From assembly GCA_016861025.1 (NCBI GenBank), contig BOKO01000011.1, positions 62,001-126,000 on the forward strand: a stretch of DNA of 64,000 bases, in the 5' to 3' direction. The DNA comes from Chloroflexota bacterium. Its GTDB lineage: Bacteria > Chloroflexota > Anaerolineae > Caldilineales > Caldilineaceae. Position numbers and translations under genes: made by a program. Under the pieces are notes generated by a model. The model did no database searches and was not told the origin of the DNA. It saw only the letters and a program-made list of their open reading frames with translations. The number at the start of each line of letters is the position of its first letter. Within the stretch, counting starts at the first letter, position 1. Positions 42,862 to 53,111 of this stretch are shown here, one piece after another.

Positions 42862-44397
42862 TTACGTCAGCAGATGTTTGCGCAACTCCCACACCTCCAG
42901 CATAGCCTGGCGCTCGGCGCGGTAGATATGCAAGAGCGTTTGGTAGCGTGCGCGATTGCCCGGCGTCGGCTCGAAGGTGCGCGCCGGACGCACCATGCGC
43001 GCCACCGCTTCGGCGTAGGAGGTGTAGACGCCGGTGGCGACCGCTGCGTTCATCACCGCGCCGCGTGCGCCGTATTCCGTCCCTTCGGCCACAATCACCG
43101 GCGCGTCGAGTGCATCAGCCAGCATCTGCGCCCACAGCGGACTGCGCGCGCCGCCGCCCGCCAGTCGCAGCGAGGTCACCGGCGCCCCCATTGTGTCGTA
43201 GCAGTCTAACACGGAGAGAACAACGCCTTCGTACACAGCGCGCAGCAGCGTAGCGCGTGTGTGATAGGCGCTGACGCCGCTGAACTGCGCCCGCGCCGCC
43301 GAATTGATGAAAGGCGCCCTTTCGCCTGCCGGGTCAAGATAGGGGTGGTAGATCACGCCGCGTGCGCCGGGCGGCTCCTGCAAAGCAATCTGTTCGAGTG
43401 CATCCCAGATATTGCCGCCGCGTTTCTGCGCATCCGCCCATTCCGACGCATAGAATTCGCGCGCAAACCACTGCAGGTTCTGCGTGCTCGTCATTGTCGG
43501 CAACAGACGGATCATCACCCCTTCCGGCGCGTGCAGCATGTTGTAGCCGATGTCGGCAGGTTCGAGCGCAGGTCTGTCCACCATGAGCTGATGCACGCCC
43601 GCCGTACCCAGCACCGAGCATGCGTCGCCTGGAAATGCTGCGCCGACGCCCAACGCCGAGGCTGCTACATCGAAGGGGCCGGCGACGACAGGGACGCCAG
43701 GGCGCAACCCCAACTCTCTGGCGACTGCATCGAGCAAGGGCGCCTTCTGGTCGCGTGGGCGTGGCGCAGCCGGGATGGCGTGCACCCAGCGCTCAACGCC
43801 GAGCAATGCCAAGACGCGTTCGTCGAATGCCTGGCTATGCACTGAAAAATAGGTGTGAGAGGCGTCGGTGGCGTCAGTGCTCATCACGCCGGTCATGCAG
43901 AGAAAAATCCAATCCTTGGCGCGCAGGACAGCAGCGGTGCGAACGAGGGTCTCCGGTTCGTGTTCCTGAAGCCAGCGCAGGTGAATGGCTTGATTGCAGG
44001 TGTTGAGCGCCGTGCCGGTGATCTCGAAGATTGCCCGCCCGACGCCGCTCTGCCAGAACTTTGCGACAAGCTCGGCGGTGCGGCCGTCTGACCATAGAAT
44101 GGCGGGACGCACCGGCGCACCGGCGCTGTCCACCAGCCATGTCCCGTCGCCCTGACCGGTGACGCCGACAGCGACGATCTGCTCCGGCGCGATGGCGGCG
44201 CGCGCCACTGTCTGGCGCACCGTGATCACAACAGCTTGCCACACCGTCGCCATGGCCGATTCGGCCCAGCCAGGCCGCGGCGTCAGGAAGCTTGAATCGT
44301 GGGCCGCGCCGGCGATCTCCCGCCCTGCAAGGTCGAAAAGCGTGCTCTTGATCACCGTCGTGCCGGCGTCGATGCCCAGCAGGAAGGAGTCGTTCAC
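42862..44397 (-). CDS. FGGY-family carbohydrate kinase (kinase C, EryA/LyxK-like)
   Basis: A 511-residue kinase. The N-terminal motif LLGIDAGTTVIKSTLFDLAGREIA with PGWAESAMATVW resembles the erythritol kinase/L-xylulose kinase/AI-2 kinase branch of the FGGY family; later GVTGQGDGTWLVDSAGAP and LAGGGARSPLWAQMLADALD are conserved. It probably phosphorylates a different ketose or polyol than kinases A and B. It is 11 bases downstream of the ATPase gene. Confidence 0.8.
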   Translation of the reverse strand: MNDSFLLGIDAGTTVIKSTLFDLAGREIAGAAHDSSFLTPRPGWAESAMATVWQAVVITVRQTVARAAIAPEQIVAVGVTGQGDGTWLVDSAGAPVRPAILWSDGRTAELVAKFWQSGVGRAIFEITGTALNTCNQAIHLRWLQEHEPETLVRTAAVLRAKDWIFLCMTGVMSTDATDASHTYFSVHSQAFDERVLALLGVERWVHAIPAAPRPRDQKAPLLDAVARELGLRPGVPVVAGPFDVAASALGVGAAFPGDACSVLGTAGVHQLMVDRPALEPADIGYNMLHAPEGVMIRLLPTMTSTQNLQWFAREFYASEWADAQKRGGNIWDALEQIALQEPPGARGVIYHPYLDPAGERAPFINSAARAQFSGVSAYHTRATLLRAVYEGVVLSVLDCYDTMGAPVTSLRLAGGGARSPLWAQMLADALDAPVIVAEGTEYGARGAVMNAAVATGVYTSYAEAVARMVRPARTFEPTPGNRARYQTLLHIYRAERQAMLEVWELRKHLLT

Positions 44398-44408
44398 AGT
44401 GACTTCCC

Positions 44409-45503
44409 TCAGATTGCAGCTTGCGTCGCTGCATCGAAGAGGTGAAGACGCTCGGAGCGCAGCCGCAGCCGAACTGCGTCGCCCCGATCCAGGCGCAGCC
44501 AGGGCGAGGTGACCACCAGCACGGTCGATGTCCCGACGGTGGCTGCAAGCTGACCTTCCTCGCCGAGCGACTCAAACGTGACGACAGTTGCGTCCACGGT
44601 GTTGTCGCCTTCATCTTCGACGACTTCCATGTGAATCGGACGGATGCCAAGATCGATCTTCTGCGCACCGCTTCGTTCGACCCTGGTCTTGAGGGCGTCT
44701 GTCAACAGAATGCGGAAGCTGCCGTCGACCGCAGCCAGGTGGAGCTTTTCAGCCTCGCGGACAGGCGTTACAGGCAAGAAATTCATCGGCGGTTCGCCGA
44801 TAAAACCGGCCACAAACTCGTTGACCGGGTGGTTGTAGATTTCGTCGAAGGAGCCAACTTGCTGGAGGACGCCGAAGTTCATCACAGCGATGCGCTGCGC
44901 CATCGCCACGGCCTCCAGTTGGTCATGGGTGACCAGGATGGTCGTGCGGCCGGTTTGGGCGTGCAGGCGTTTGAGTTCGACGCGCATGTGCGAACGCTGC
45001 GCTGCGTCAAGGTGCGAAAGCGGTTCGTCCATCAGGAACACATCCGGGTCGCGCACCAGCGCGCGCGCCAGCGAGACGCGTTGTTTCTGACCGCCGCCCA
45101 ACTCGGCAGGCTTGCGATCCAGAATGTCGGTGATATCGAGCATGTCCGCCACGCGCCTGACGCGCTGACCGATCTCGGTCTTGGGAATCGAGCGCGCACG
45201 CAGACAAAAGGCGATATTCTCGAAGACGGACAAGGGGGGATACAGCGCATAGGTCTCGAAGGCAAGGGCGACGTTGCGCTGATTTGGCTCCAGGCGGTTC
45301 ACGAGTCGATTGCCGATGTACATCTCGCCGCTCGTGATATCTTCCAGCCCAACGATCATGCGCAACGTGGAGGTCTTGCCACAGCCCGATGGCCCCAGCA
45401 ATGCCAGGAATTCTCCATCTTGCACTGTGAGGTTGAGGTCTTTCACCGCCTCCACCTCGCCTTTGTAGGTCTTATAGATATGTTCAAGGCGTAGTTCTGC
45501 CAT
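44409..45503 (-). CDS. ABC transporter ATP-binding protein 1 (MalK/GlpS-like)
   Basis: A 364-residue ATPase for a CUT1-type sugar importer. Walker A GPSGCGKT at residues 37-44, Walker B with catalytic Glu160 (DEPLSHLD) and His193 (LVTHD) are present. The signature reads LGGGQ (135-139) rather than LSGGQ, and the Q-loop glutamine is replaced by Glu83 (AFETYALYP). The C-terminal TOBE-like domain follows. A second ATPase gene lies 3 bases upstream; the pair likely forms a heterodimer. Confidence 0.85.
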   Translation of the reverse strand: MAELRLEHIYKTYKGEVEAVKDLNLTVQDGEFLALLGPSGCGKTSTLRMIVGLEDITSGEMYIGNRLVNRLEPNQRNVALAFETYALYPPLSVFENIAFCLRARSIPKTEIGQRVRRVADMLDITDILDRKPAELGGGQKQRVSLARALVRDPDVFLMDEPLSHLDAAQRSHMRVELKRLHAQTGRTTILVTHDQLEAVAMAQRIAVMNFGVLQQVGSFDEIYNHPVNEFVAGFIGEPPMNFLPVTPVREAEKLHLAAVDGSFRILLTDALKTRVERSGAQKIDLGIRPIHMEVVEDEGDNTVDATVVTFESLGEEGQLAATVGTSTVLVVTSPWLRLDRGDAVRLRLRSERLHLFDAATQAAI

Positions 45504-45506
45504 TGC

Positions 45507-46640
<1,134 letters not shown>

Positions 46641-46647
46641 CGTGCGA

Positions 46648-47511
46648 CTAGCCTTTCACAGCGCCAAAGCTGAGGCCGCGAATTAGATAGCGCTGAATGC
46701 TGAGCGCCAGGATGATCTGCGGAATTGAAGCCAACACCGAGGCGGCGGCCATGCGATTGAAGAACGCCTGCGCCGAGGAGATATAGCCAAGCGCCGAGAC
46801 GGTCACTGTCTGAACATTCGAGCCGCCCAGCACTAACGGGAAAATAAAGTTGTTCCAGGCAAAGACGAAAGCCAACAAGGCGGCGGCGGCAAGGCCGGGA
46901 CGAACCAGCGGCAGCAGAATCAGCCAGAAGATGCGCCACCAGGGATAACCGTCGATCATCGCAGCTTGTTCGATGTCGGGAGAAATATCCTCGAAATAAC
47001 TGCGCAACACCCAAATCAAGAGAGGCAATGTAACAAGCTGATAGACCCAAATGATGCCCCAGTAGGTGTCATAAAGTCCAAGCTGGCGGTAGATCACCGA
47101 GAGCGGGATGATGACGACCAGCTCGGGTGCAAAACGAAACGAGAGGAAGGTGAAGGCAAGGTCTTCTTTGCCCTTGAATTTGTAGCGCGCCAACGCATAG
47201 GCGGCCGGCACGCCGACCAACAGTGAGACAATCACCGCGCCCGAACTGACGATCAGGCTGTTCATGAAGTATTTCGGAAATTCCTGTCGCGCCACCACGC
47301 CCGCTGCTGCGCGCGGGTCGCCAAAGAGGATGGCTTGATAGTTTTCCAGCGTCGGCGTAAAGATGAATTGTGTTGTAAAGAGTTGCTCGCCGCTCTTGAG
47401 CGAGACCAACAACATCCATAAGATAGGAAACAGCGCAAAAATAAAGTAAAGCGCCAGAAACCCATCGGATAGAATCGCCGCCAGTCGATTGCTTGTGACT
47501 TTTGATTGCAT
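46648..47511 (-). CDS. ABC sugar transporter permease, MalG-like
   Basis: A 287-residue permease with six hydrophobic helices. The EAA loop that contacts the ATPase reads EQAAMIDGYPWWRIFWLILLPLVRPGLA, typical of MalG/UgpE-type CUT1 permeases. The N terminus carries the LALYFIFALFPILWMLLVSLK helix. It is 7 bases upstream of the ATPase gene and 22 bases downstream of the partner permease. Confidence 0.9.
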   Translation of the reverse strand: MQSKVTSNRLAAILSDGFLALYFIFALFPILWMLLVSLKSGEQLFTTQFIFTPTLENYQAILFGDPRAAAGVVARQEFPKYFMNSLIVSSGAVIVSLLVGVPAAYALARYKFKGKEDLAFTFLSFRFAPELVVIIPLSVIYRQLGLYDTYWGIIWVYQLVTLPLLIWVLRSYFEDISPDIEQAAMIDGYPWWRIFWLILLPLVRPGLAAAALLAFVFAWNNFIFPLVLGGSNVQTVTVSALGYISSAQAFFNRMAAASVLASIPQIILALSIQRYLIRGLSFGAVKG

Positions 47512-47533
47512 CGTTGAACCGTCCCTTCCGTCC

Positions 47534-48436
<903 letters not shown>

Positions 48437-48479
48437 TGTTACACCGTTTCCGAAAGCCAAAAACGCATCAGCCTGTTGT

Positions 48480-48513
48480 ACGACAGGGGAAGGGTGATCC
48501 CGTCCCCTGTCGT
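48480..48513 (-). other. Hairpin between binding-protein and permease genes
   Basis: ACGACAGGGGA (48480-48490) and TCCCCTGTCGT (48503-48513) are perfectly complementary over 11 bp, and an inner GGG/CCC pair closes a tight loop. On the - strand it lies just after the binding-protein stop. Such hairpins often stabilise the binding-protein message and reduce read-through into permeases. Confidence 0.65.
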
Positions 48514-48529
48514 CATGAACGAAACTAAC

Positions 48530-49950
<1,421 letters not shown>

Positions 49951-49954
<4 letters not shown>

Positions 49955-50055
49955 ACCGTTTCTCCAATGGGAATCTTTAGTGAATGAACCAAACTGCGCT
50001 CAAAATCCGGCCGTGTGCAACGGCCCTCAATGCGGCTTCCTCGGTCGTTTCGCAT
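49951..50055 (-). CDS. Possible leader peptide overlapping the binding-protein start
   Basis: A 34-codon open frame starts at the ATG at 50055 and its TGA overlaps the ATG of the binding-protein gene by two bases. Its peptide is MRNDRGSRIEGRCTRPDFER and 14 further residues, without similarity to known families. A strong GGAGG lies only 3 bases before its ATG, which is unusually close. It may be a translated leader coupling to the downstream gene, or a chance frame. Confidence 0.3.
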
Positions 50056-50073
50056 CTTCCTCCTTTCCCTTCA

Positions 50074-50093
50074 GACAGAAAAGCTTTTCTGTC
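50074..50093. promoter_or_regulatory. Perfect 20-bp palindrome upstream of the transporter operon
   Basis: GACAGAAAAG at 50074-50083 is followed immediately by CTTTTCTGTC, a perfect 20-base palindrome centred at 50083/50084, about 120 bases upstream of the binding-protein start. It is symmetric like a dimeric repressor site, but could also be an RNA hairpin. It is unlike the SorC sites upstream of 51318. Confidence 0.5.
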
Positions 50094-50149
50094 GTTAACC
50101 AACTTCGTTGGCGGCGCAATACGCCCGCCGCCGCAGCGTCGTGGGTGGA

Positions 50150-50968
50150 TTATTCGATCAGCGTTGGGAGAGCGCTCAATCGCTCGATTATAAATGTCGG
50201 CGCGATCGCCATGCGCGCAACATCCTCGCGCGTGCTGACGCCTGTCAGGGCAACGGCGGTCAACATGCCGGCGTTCTGCCCCATGGCAATGTCGGTTTCC
50301 AGCCGGTCGCCGACCATCATGCAGCGTTCTGCTGGCAGACCGAGGCGCTCCAGCGCCACTTCCATCGTCAACGTAGATGGTTTGCCCGCCAGCAATTGCA
50401 ATTTGCGTCCGGTCATTGCTTCCAACGCTGCAATCGTGCCTCCCGCATCGGGGATGGCGCCGCCAGGCATCGGGCAGGTCTTGTCGCCGTTGGTGGCGTA
50501 GAAATAGGCGCCGCGCATCAGCGCCTGATACGCCGTGTTGAGCTTTCGGTAATCCAGCGTGCGGTCAAAAGCGACGATGACGGCGTCGATGCCCTGCGGA
50601 TCGATCACTTCTTTGGGGTCCTGGTCAGCCAATTCATCCAAAATGACGAGGCCATGGCTGCGCAACTCAGAGCGCAAGTTTTCCTCACCGATCACATAGT
50701 AACGTAGCTCTGACTGATGCATCGCCAGATGGTGACCAAGTACATATCCAGAAGTGATTACATCCTCGGGGGCAGTGGGAATGCCCAGGCGAGTCAACTT
50801 GGCGGCGTATTTGGCGCGCGGTTCGAGCGGCTTGTTGCTCACAAAAAGCACGCGCTTGCCGCGGCGCCGCAGCTCTGCGATTCCCTCAACGCTGCCCGGC
50901 AGCGCCGCTTCGCCAAGATAGACTGTGCCATCCAGATCGAACACAAACCCATCACACCGAACACTCAT
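50150..50968 (-). CDS. HAD-superfamily sugar phosphatase (HAD-IIA, AraL/NagD-like)
   Basis: A 272-residue phosphatase. Motif I is DLDGT with nucleophile Asp11 and acid/base Asp13; later GKPS and GDRLETDI complete the HAD set, with the IIA-type cap in between. AraL/NagD-type enzymes dephosphorylate sugar phosphates that accumulate in catabolism. It is the first gene of the putative operon; AAGGA precedes the ATG. A 195-base gap with a palindrome separates it from the binding-protein gene. Confidence 0.8.
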   Translation of the reverse strand: MSVRCDGFVFDLDGTVYLGEAALPGSVEGIAELRRRGKRVLFVSNKPLEPRAKYAAKLTRLGIPTAPEDVITSGYVLGHHLAMHQSELRYYVIGEENLRSELRSHGLVILDELADQDPKEVIDPQGIDAVIVAFDRTLDYRKLNTAYQALMRGAYFYATNGDKTCPMPGGAIPDAGGTIAALEAMTGRKLQLLAGKPSTLTMEVALERLGLPAERCMMVGDRLETDIAMGQNAGMLTAVALTGVSTREDVARMAIAPTFIIERLSALPTLIE

Positions 50969-51143
50969 CTGGTGAAATCCTTTGCGACAAACTTAGGAAG
51001 TTTCACTGTATTTGCCCAGGCTATAAGCTTTGGCGTGGAAAGGAGCGCATACGCCGGAGCTTTCTGACTGAGCGTTCACGATAGGCGCAGCAATGTGCGT
51101 CTGACTATCGCTACAGAAGTAGGGAGCAATAAAATTCAGGTAT

Positions 51144-51157
51144 TGCAAATTCTTGCA
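51144..51157. promoter_or_regulatory. Operator-like site 1 (TGCAAATTCTTGCA)
   Basis: This 14-base site is the exact reverse complement of the site at 51251-51264. It lies about 107 bases upstream, between the SorC-type gene and the divergent operon, and could control both or support looping. Confidence 0.55.
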
Positions 51158-51218
51158 GAAGTGTAACATGATTGCTGGGATTTGTCAAGAGGTTGTTGAG
51201 GCGCTTTTCGCCGCTGTA

Positions 51219-51247
51219 TTGACATTGCATGTGCAAAGTGCTATTCT
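51219..51247 (+). promoter_or_regulatory. Promoter of the SorC-type gene
   Basis: A perfect TTGACA (51219-51224) and TATTCT (51242-51247, 4/6) are exactly 17 bases apart. The spacer contains the palindrome TTGCATGTGCAA (51225-51236), and a second operator-like site (51251-51264) covers the start point. The expected transcript start is near 51254, giving a leader of about 64 bases. Confidence 0.75.
51225..51236. promoter_or_regulatory. Operator-like palindrome in the promoter spacer
   Basis: TTGCATGTGCAA is a 12-base inverted repeat (TTGCA, 2-base spacer, TGCAA) between the -35 and -10 elements of the SorC-type gene promoter. It shares the TGCA half-sites with the two flanking 14-base sites. 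Confidence 0.5.
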
Positions 51248-51250
51248 GTT

Positions 51251-51264
51251 TGCAAGAATTTGCA
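51251..51264. promoter_or_regulatory. Operator-like site 2 (TGCAAGAATTTGCA)
   Basis: This 14-base site lies directly after the -10 element, at the presumed transcript start of the SorC-type gene, and repeats the site at 51144-51157 in reverse complement. Binding there would repress the gene, consistent with autoregulation. Confidence 0.55.
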
Positions 51265-51317
51265 AAATTAGAGAATTTATCCTGATTGCAATTGTGAGTC
51301 ATCCGAATGAGCCAAAA

Positions 51318-52301
51318 ATGAACGAACGCGATGACTTGCTGGCAATGGTTGCCAGCCTCTATTACAAGCTCAATCAAGGTCAGGCCGAGATCGCTGAACG
51401 GTTGAATGTGTCCACGTCGACGGTGTCGCGCCTGCTCAAAGAGGCGTGGGAGCGCGGCGTCATCGAGGTGCAGATCAAGACGCCTATTCCGCGTGATTTT
51501 GCGTTGGAGATGCAGCTTGTGGCGCGTTTTGGCTTGACCGACGCGCTGGTGCTGGAAGCCAAGCCGGAGAGCGACGACGCCAGCCTGGTGGCGGGCGCCG
51601 GTCAATTAGCCGCAATCTACCTGCAGCGGATTATTCCCGATCTACCCGAAGGCTCCACCATCGGCGTTGCCTGGGGGACAGGCGTCCATGCGACGGTCAG
51701 CGCGCTGCCCAACAATCTAGCGCGCCAGATCGATGTCGTTCAACTGATGGGCGGCGTCGGTGCATTGGTCATTGATGGCCCAGACCTGGCGCGCATGGTG
51801 GCGACGAAACTAGGCGGACGCCATTATGACCTGCACGCACCGGTGTTGGTCGAGCGGCCGGAAGTGCGCGATCTGTTTCTGGCTGAACCGACGGTGCGCG
51901 AAGGCATTCGACGCGCACGCTCGGTGCAACTGGCGATTACAGGAATCGGCTCGCTCGACGAACGCGACTCCAGCTTTTTGCGCGCAGGTTTGATCACGCG
52001 CGCTGATCTGGCGACGCTGCGCGCGCTAGGCGCTGTGGGCGAGACGGCCGGCCGTTTTTTCGACGCTGACGGGCGAACGGCGGGGCTTGAGATCAACCGC
52101 CGCGTGATCGGCGTCGAATTGGAAGACCTGCGCAACATTCCAAAAGTCATCGCTGTGGCGCGAGGATTGACCAAAGCCCCCGCCATTCTGGGCGCCCTGC
52201 GCGGTTGCTATCTGAATGTGCTGGCGACCGACAATATCACTGCACGCGCTGTCCTGGCGTTGGCAGAGGAGCGAACGCCGGAGCGCGATGTGCGCGCGTG
52301 A
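51318..52301 (+). CDS. SorC/DeoR-type sugar-responsive transcriptional regulator
   Basis: A 327-residue regulator. Residues 20-48 form a helix-turn-helix (GQAEIAERLNVSTSTVSRLLKEAWERG); the rest is the SorC sugar-phosphate-binding domain, with STIGVAWGTGVHATVSAL, VVQLMGGVGA and GAVGETAGRFFDADGR. SorC relatives include LsrR, EryD and CggR, which respond to phosphorylated sugars. It is divergent from the sugar operon, so it is probably its repressor or activator. The ATG at 51318 was chosen as the first domain-consistent start. Confidence 0.88.
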   Translation: MNERDDLLAMVASLYYKLNQGQAEIAERLNVSTSTVSRLLKEAWERGVIEVQIKTPIPRDFALEMQLVARFGLTDALVLEAKPESDDASLVAGAGQLAAIYLQRIIPDLPEGSTIGVAWGTGVHATVSALPNNLARQIDVVQLMGGVGALVIDGPDLARMVATKLGGRHYDLHAPVLVERPEVRDLFLAEPTVREGIRRARSVQLAITGIGSLDERDSSFLRAGLITRADLATLRALGAVGETAGRFFDADGRTAGLEINRRVIGVELEDLRNIPKVIAVARGLTKAPAILGALRGCYLNVLATDNITARAVLALAEERTPERDVRA

Positions 52302-52318
52302 AGAGAAAGCGTCTCGTC

Positions 52319-53092
52319 TCACCGCATCAGATACACCACCGCCACGATCACGGCAATTGTCACCACGATCACGCGCAGCGCCTGCGGCTTGACGAAGCGC
52401 GCCAGCTTGCCGCCGAGCACACCGCCGAGCACGGCGCCCGCAGCCATCACCGCCGCCGCACTCCAAACGACCTGGTCAGAGAAGATAAAGAAGATCGCCG
52501 CAGCAACGTTGACCGAGAAGGCGATGATTTGCTTCAAGCCGTTGAGACGCGTCAACGTGTCGTCGATGACCAGACCAAGCACGGCAAGGATGATGACGCT
52601 CAGACCGGCGCCAAAGTAGCCGCCATAGATCGAGGCGAGAAAAACCGGGCCGATCGACCATGCTTCATTCGCCGCCGAACCGCCCGACGCCTCGATGCGC
52701 CGCGCCACCCATTTACGCACAATGTCCTGGATCGCCAGCAGAAACGCCGCCAGCAGGATCAGGTAGGGCACGAGTTGGGCGAAGAGTTTTTCGCTGGTGT
52801 TGAGCAATAACAGACCGCCGACAATGCCGCCCAGCGCGCCTGTCGGGATCAGAAGCCTCAGACGCCGTTCCTGACCGACCAAATCTTTGAGCTGGGCAAA
52901 GGTGGCGCCGAGATAGCCGGGAACAAGCGCCACAGTGTTGGTGACGTTGGCGGCGACCGGCGGGACGCCCACCGCTATCAACGCCGGAAAGCTGATCAAT
53001 GTGCCGCCGCCGGCGATTGCGTTGACGAAACCCGCCGCCACCGCCGCAAGCCCAATGATTACAAAATCCAGGAGATCAAACGAAGCCGTCAT
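52319..53092 (-). CDS. TauE/SafE-family sulfite/organosulfonate exporter-like protein
   Basis: A 257-residue membrane protein with about eight hydrophobic helices. The start LDFVIIGLAAVAAGFVNAIAGGGTLISFPALIAVGVPPVAANVTN is the signature of the TauE/SafE family, and SIYGGYFGAGLSVIIL opens the second repeat. Substrate is unknown; family members move sulfite, sulfoacetate or related anions. It is convergent with the SorC gene (17-base gap) and 19 bases downstream of the hydrolase gene, so it may share its transcript. Confidence 0.85.
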   Translation of the reverse strand: MTASFDLLDFVIIGLAAVAAGFVNAIAGGGTLISFPALIAVGVPPVAANVTNTVALVPGYLGATFAQLKDLVGQERRLRLLIPTGALGGIVGGLLLLNTSEKLFAQLVPYLILLAAFLLAIQDIVRKWVARRIEASGGSAANEAWSIGPVFLASIYGGYFGAGLSVIILAVLGLVIDDTLTRLNGLKQIIAFSVNVAAAIFFIFSDQVVWSAAAVMAAGAVLGGVLGGKLARFVKPQALRVIVVTIAVIVAVVYLMR

Positions 53093-53111
53093 AAAGCAAT
53101 CCTTGCGTGTT

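Larger units (their letters stand above)
50969..51317. other. Divergent regulatory region between the sugar operon and sorC-like gene
   Basis: This 349-base stretch has no credible gene. It carries a consensus promoter for the SorC-type gene (51219-51247) and three TTGCA-type operator-like sites (51144-51157, 51225-51236, 51251-51264). The promoter for the divergent HAD gene was not clearly identified. Confidence 0.6.
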
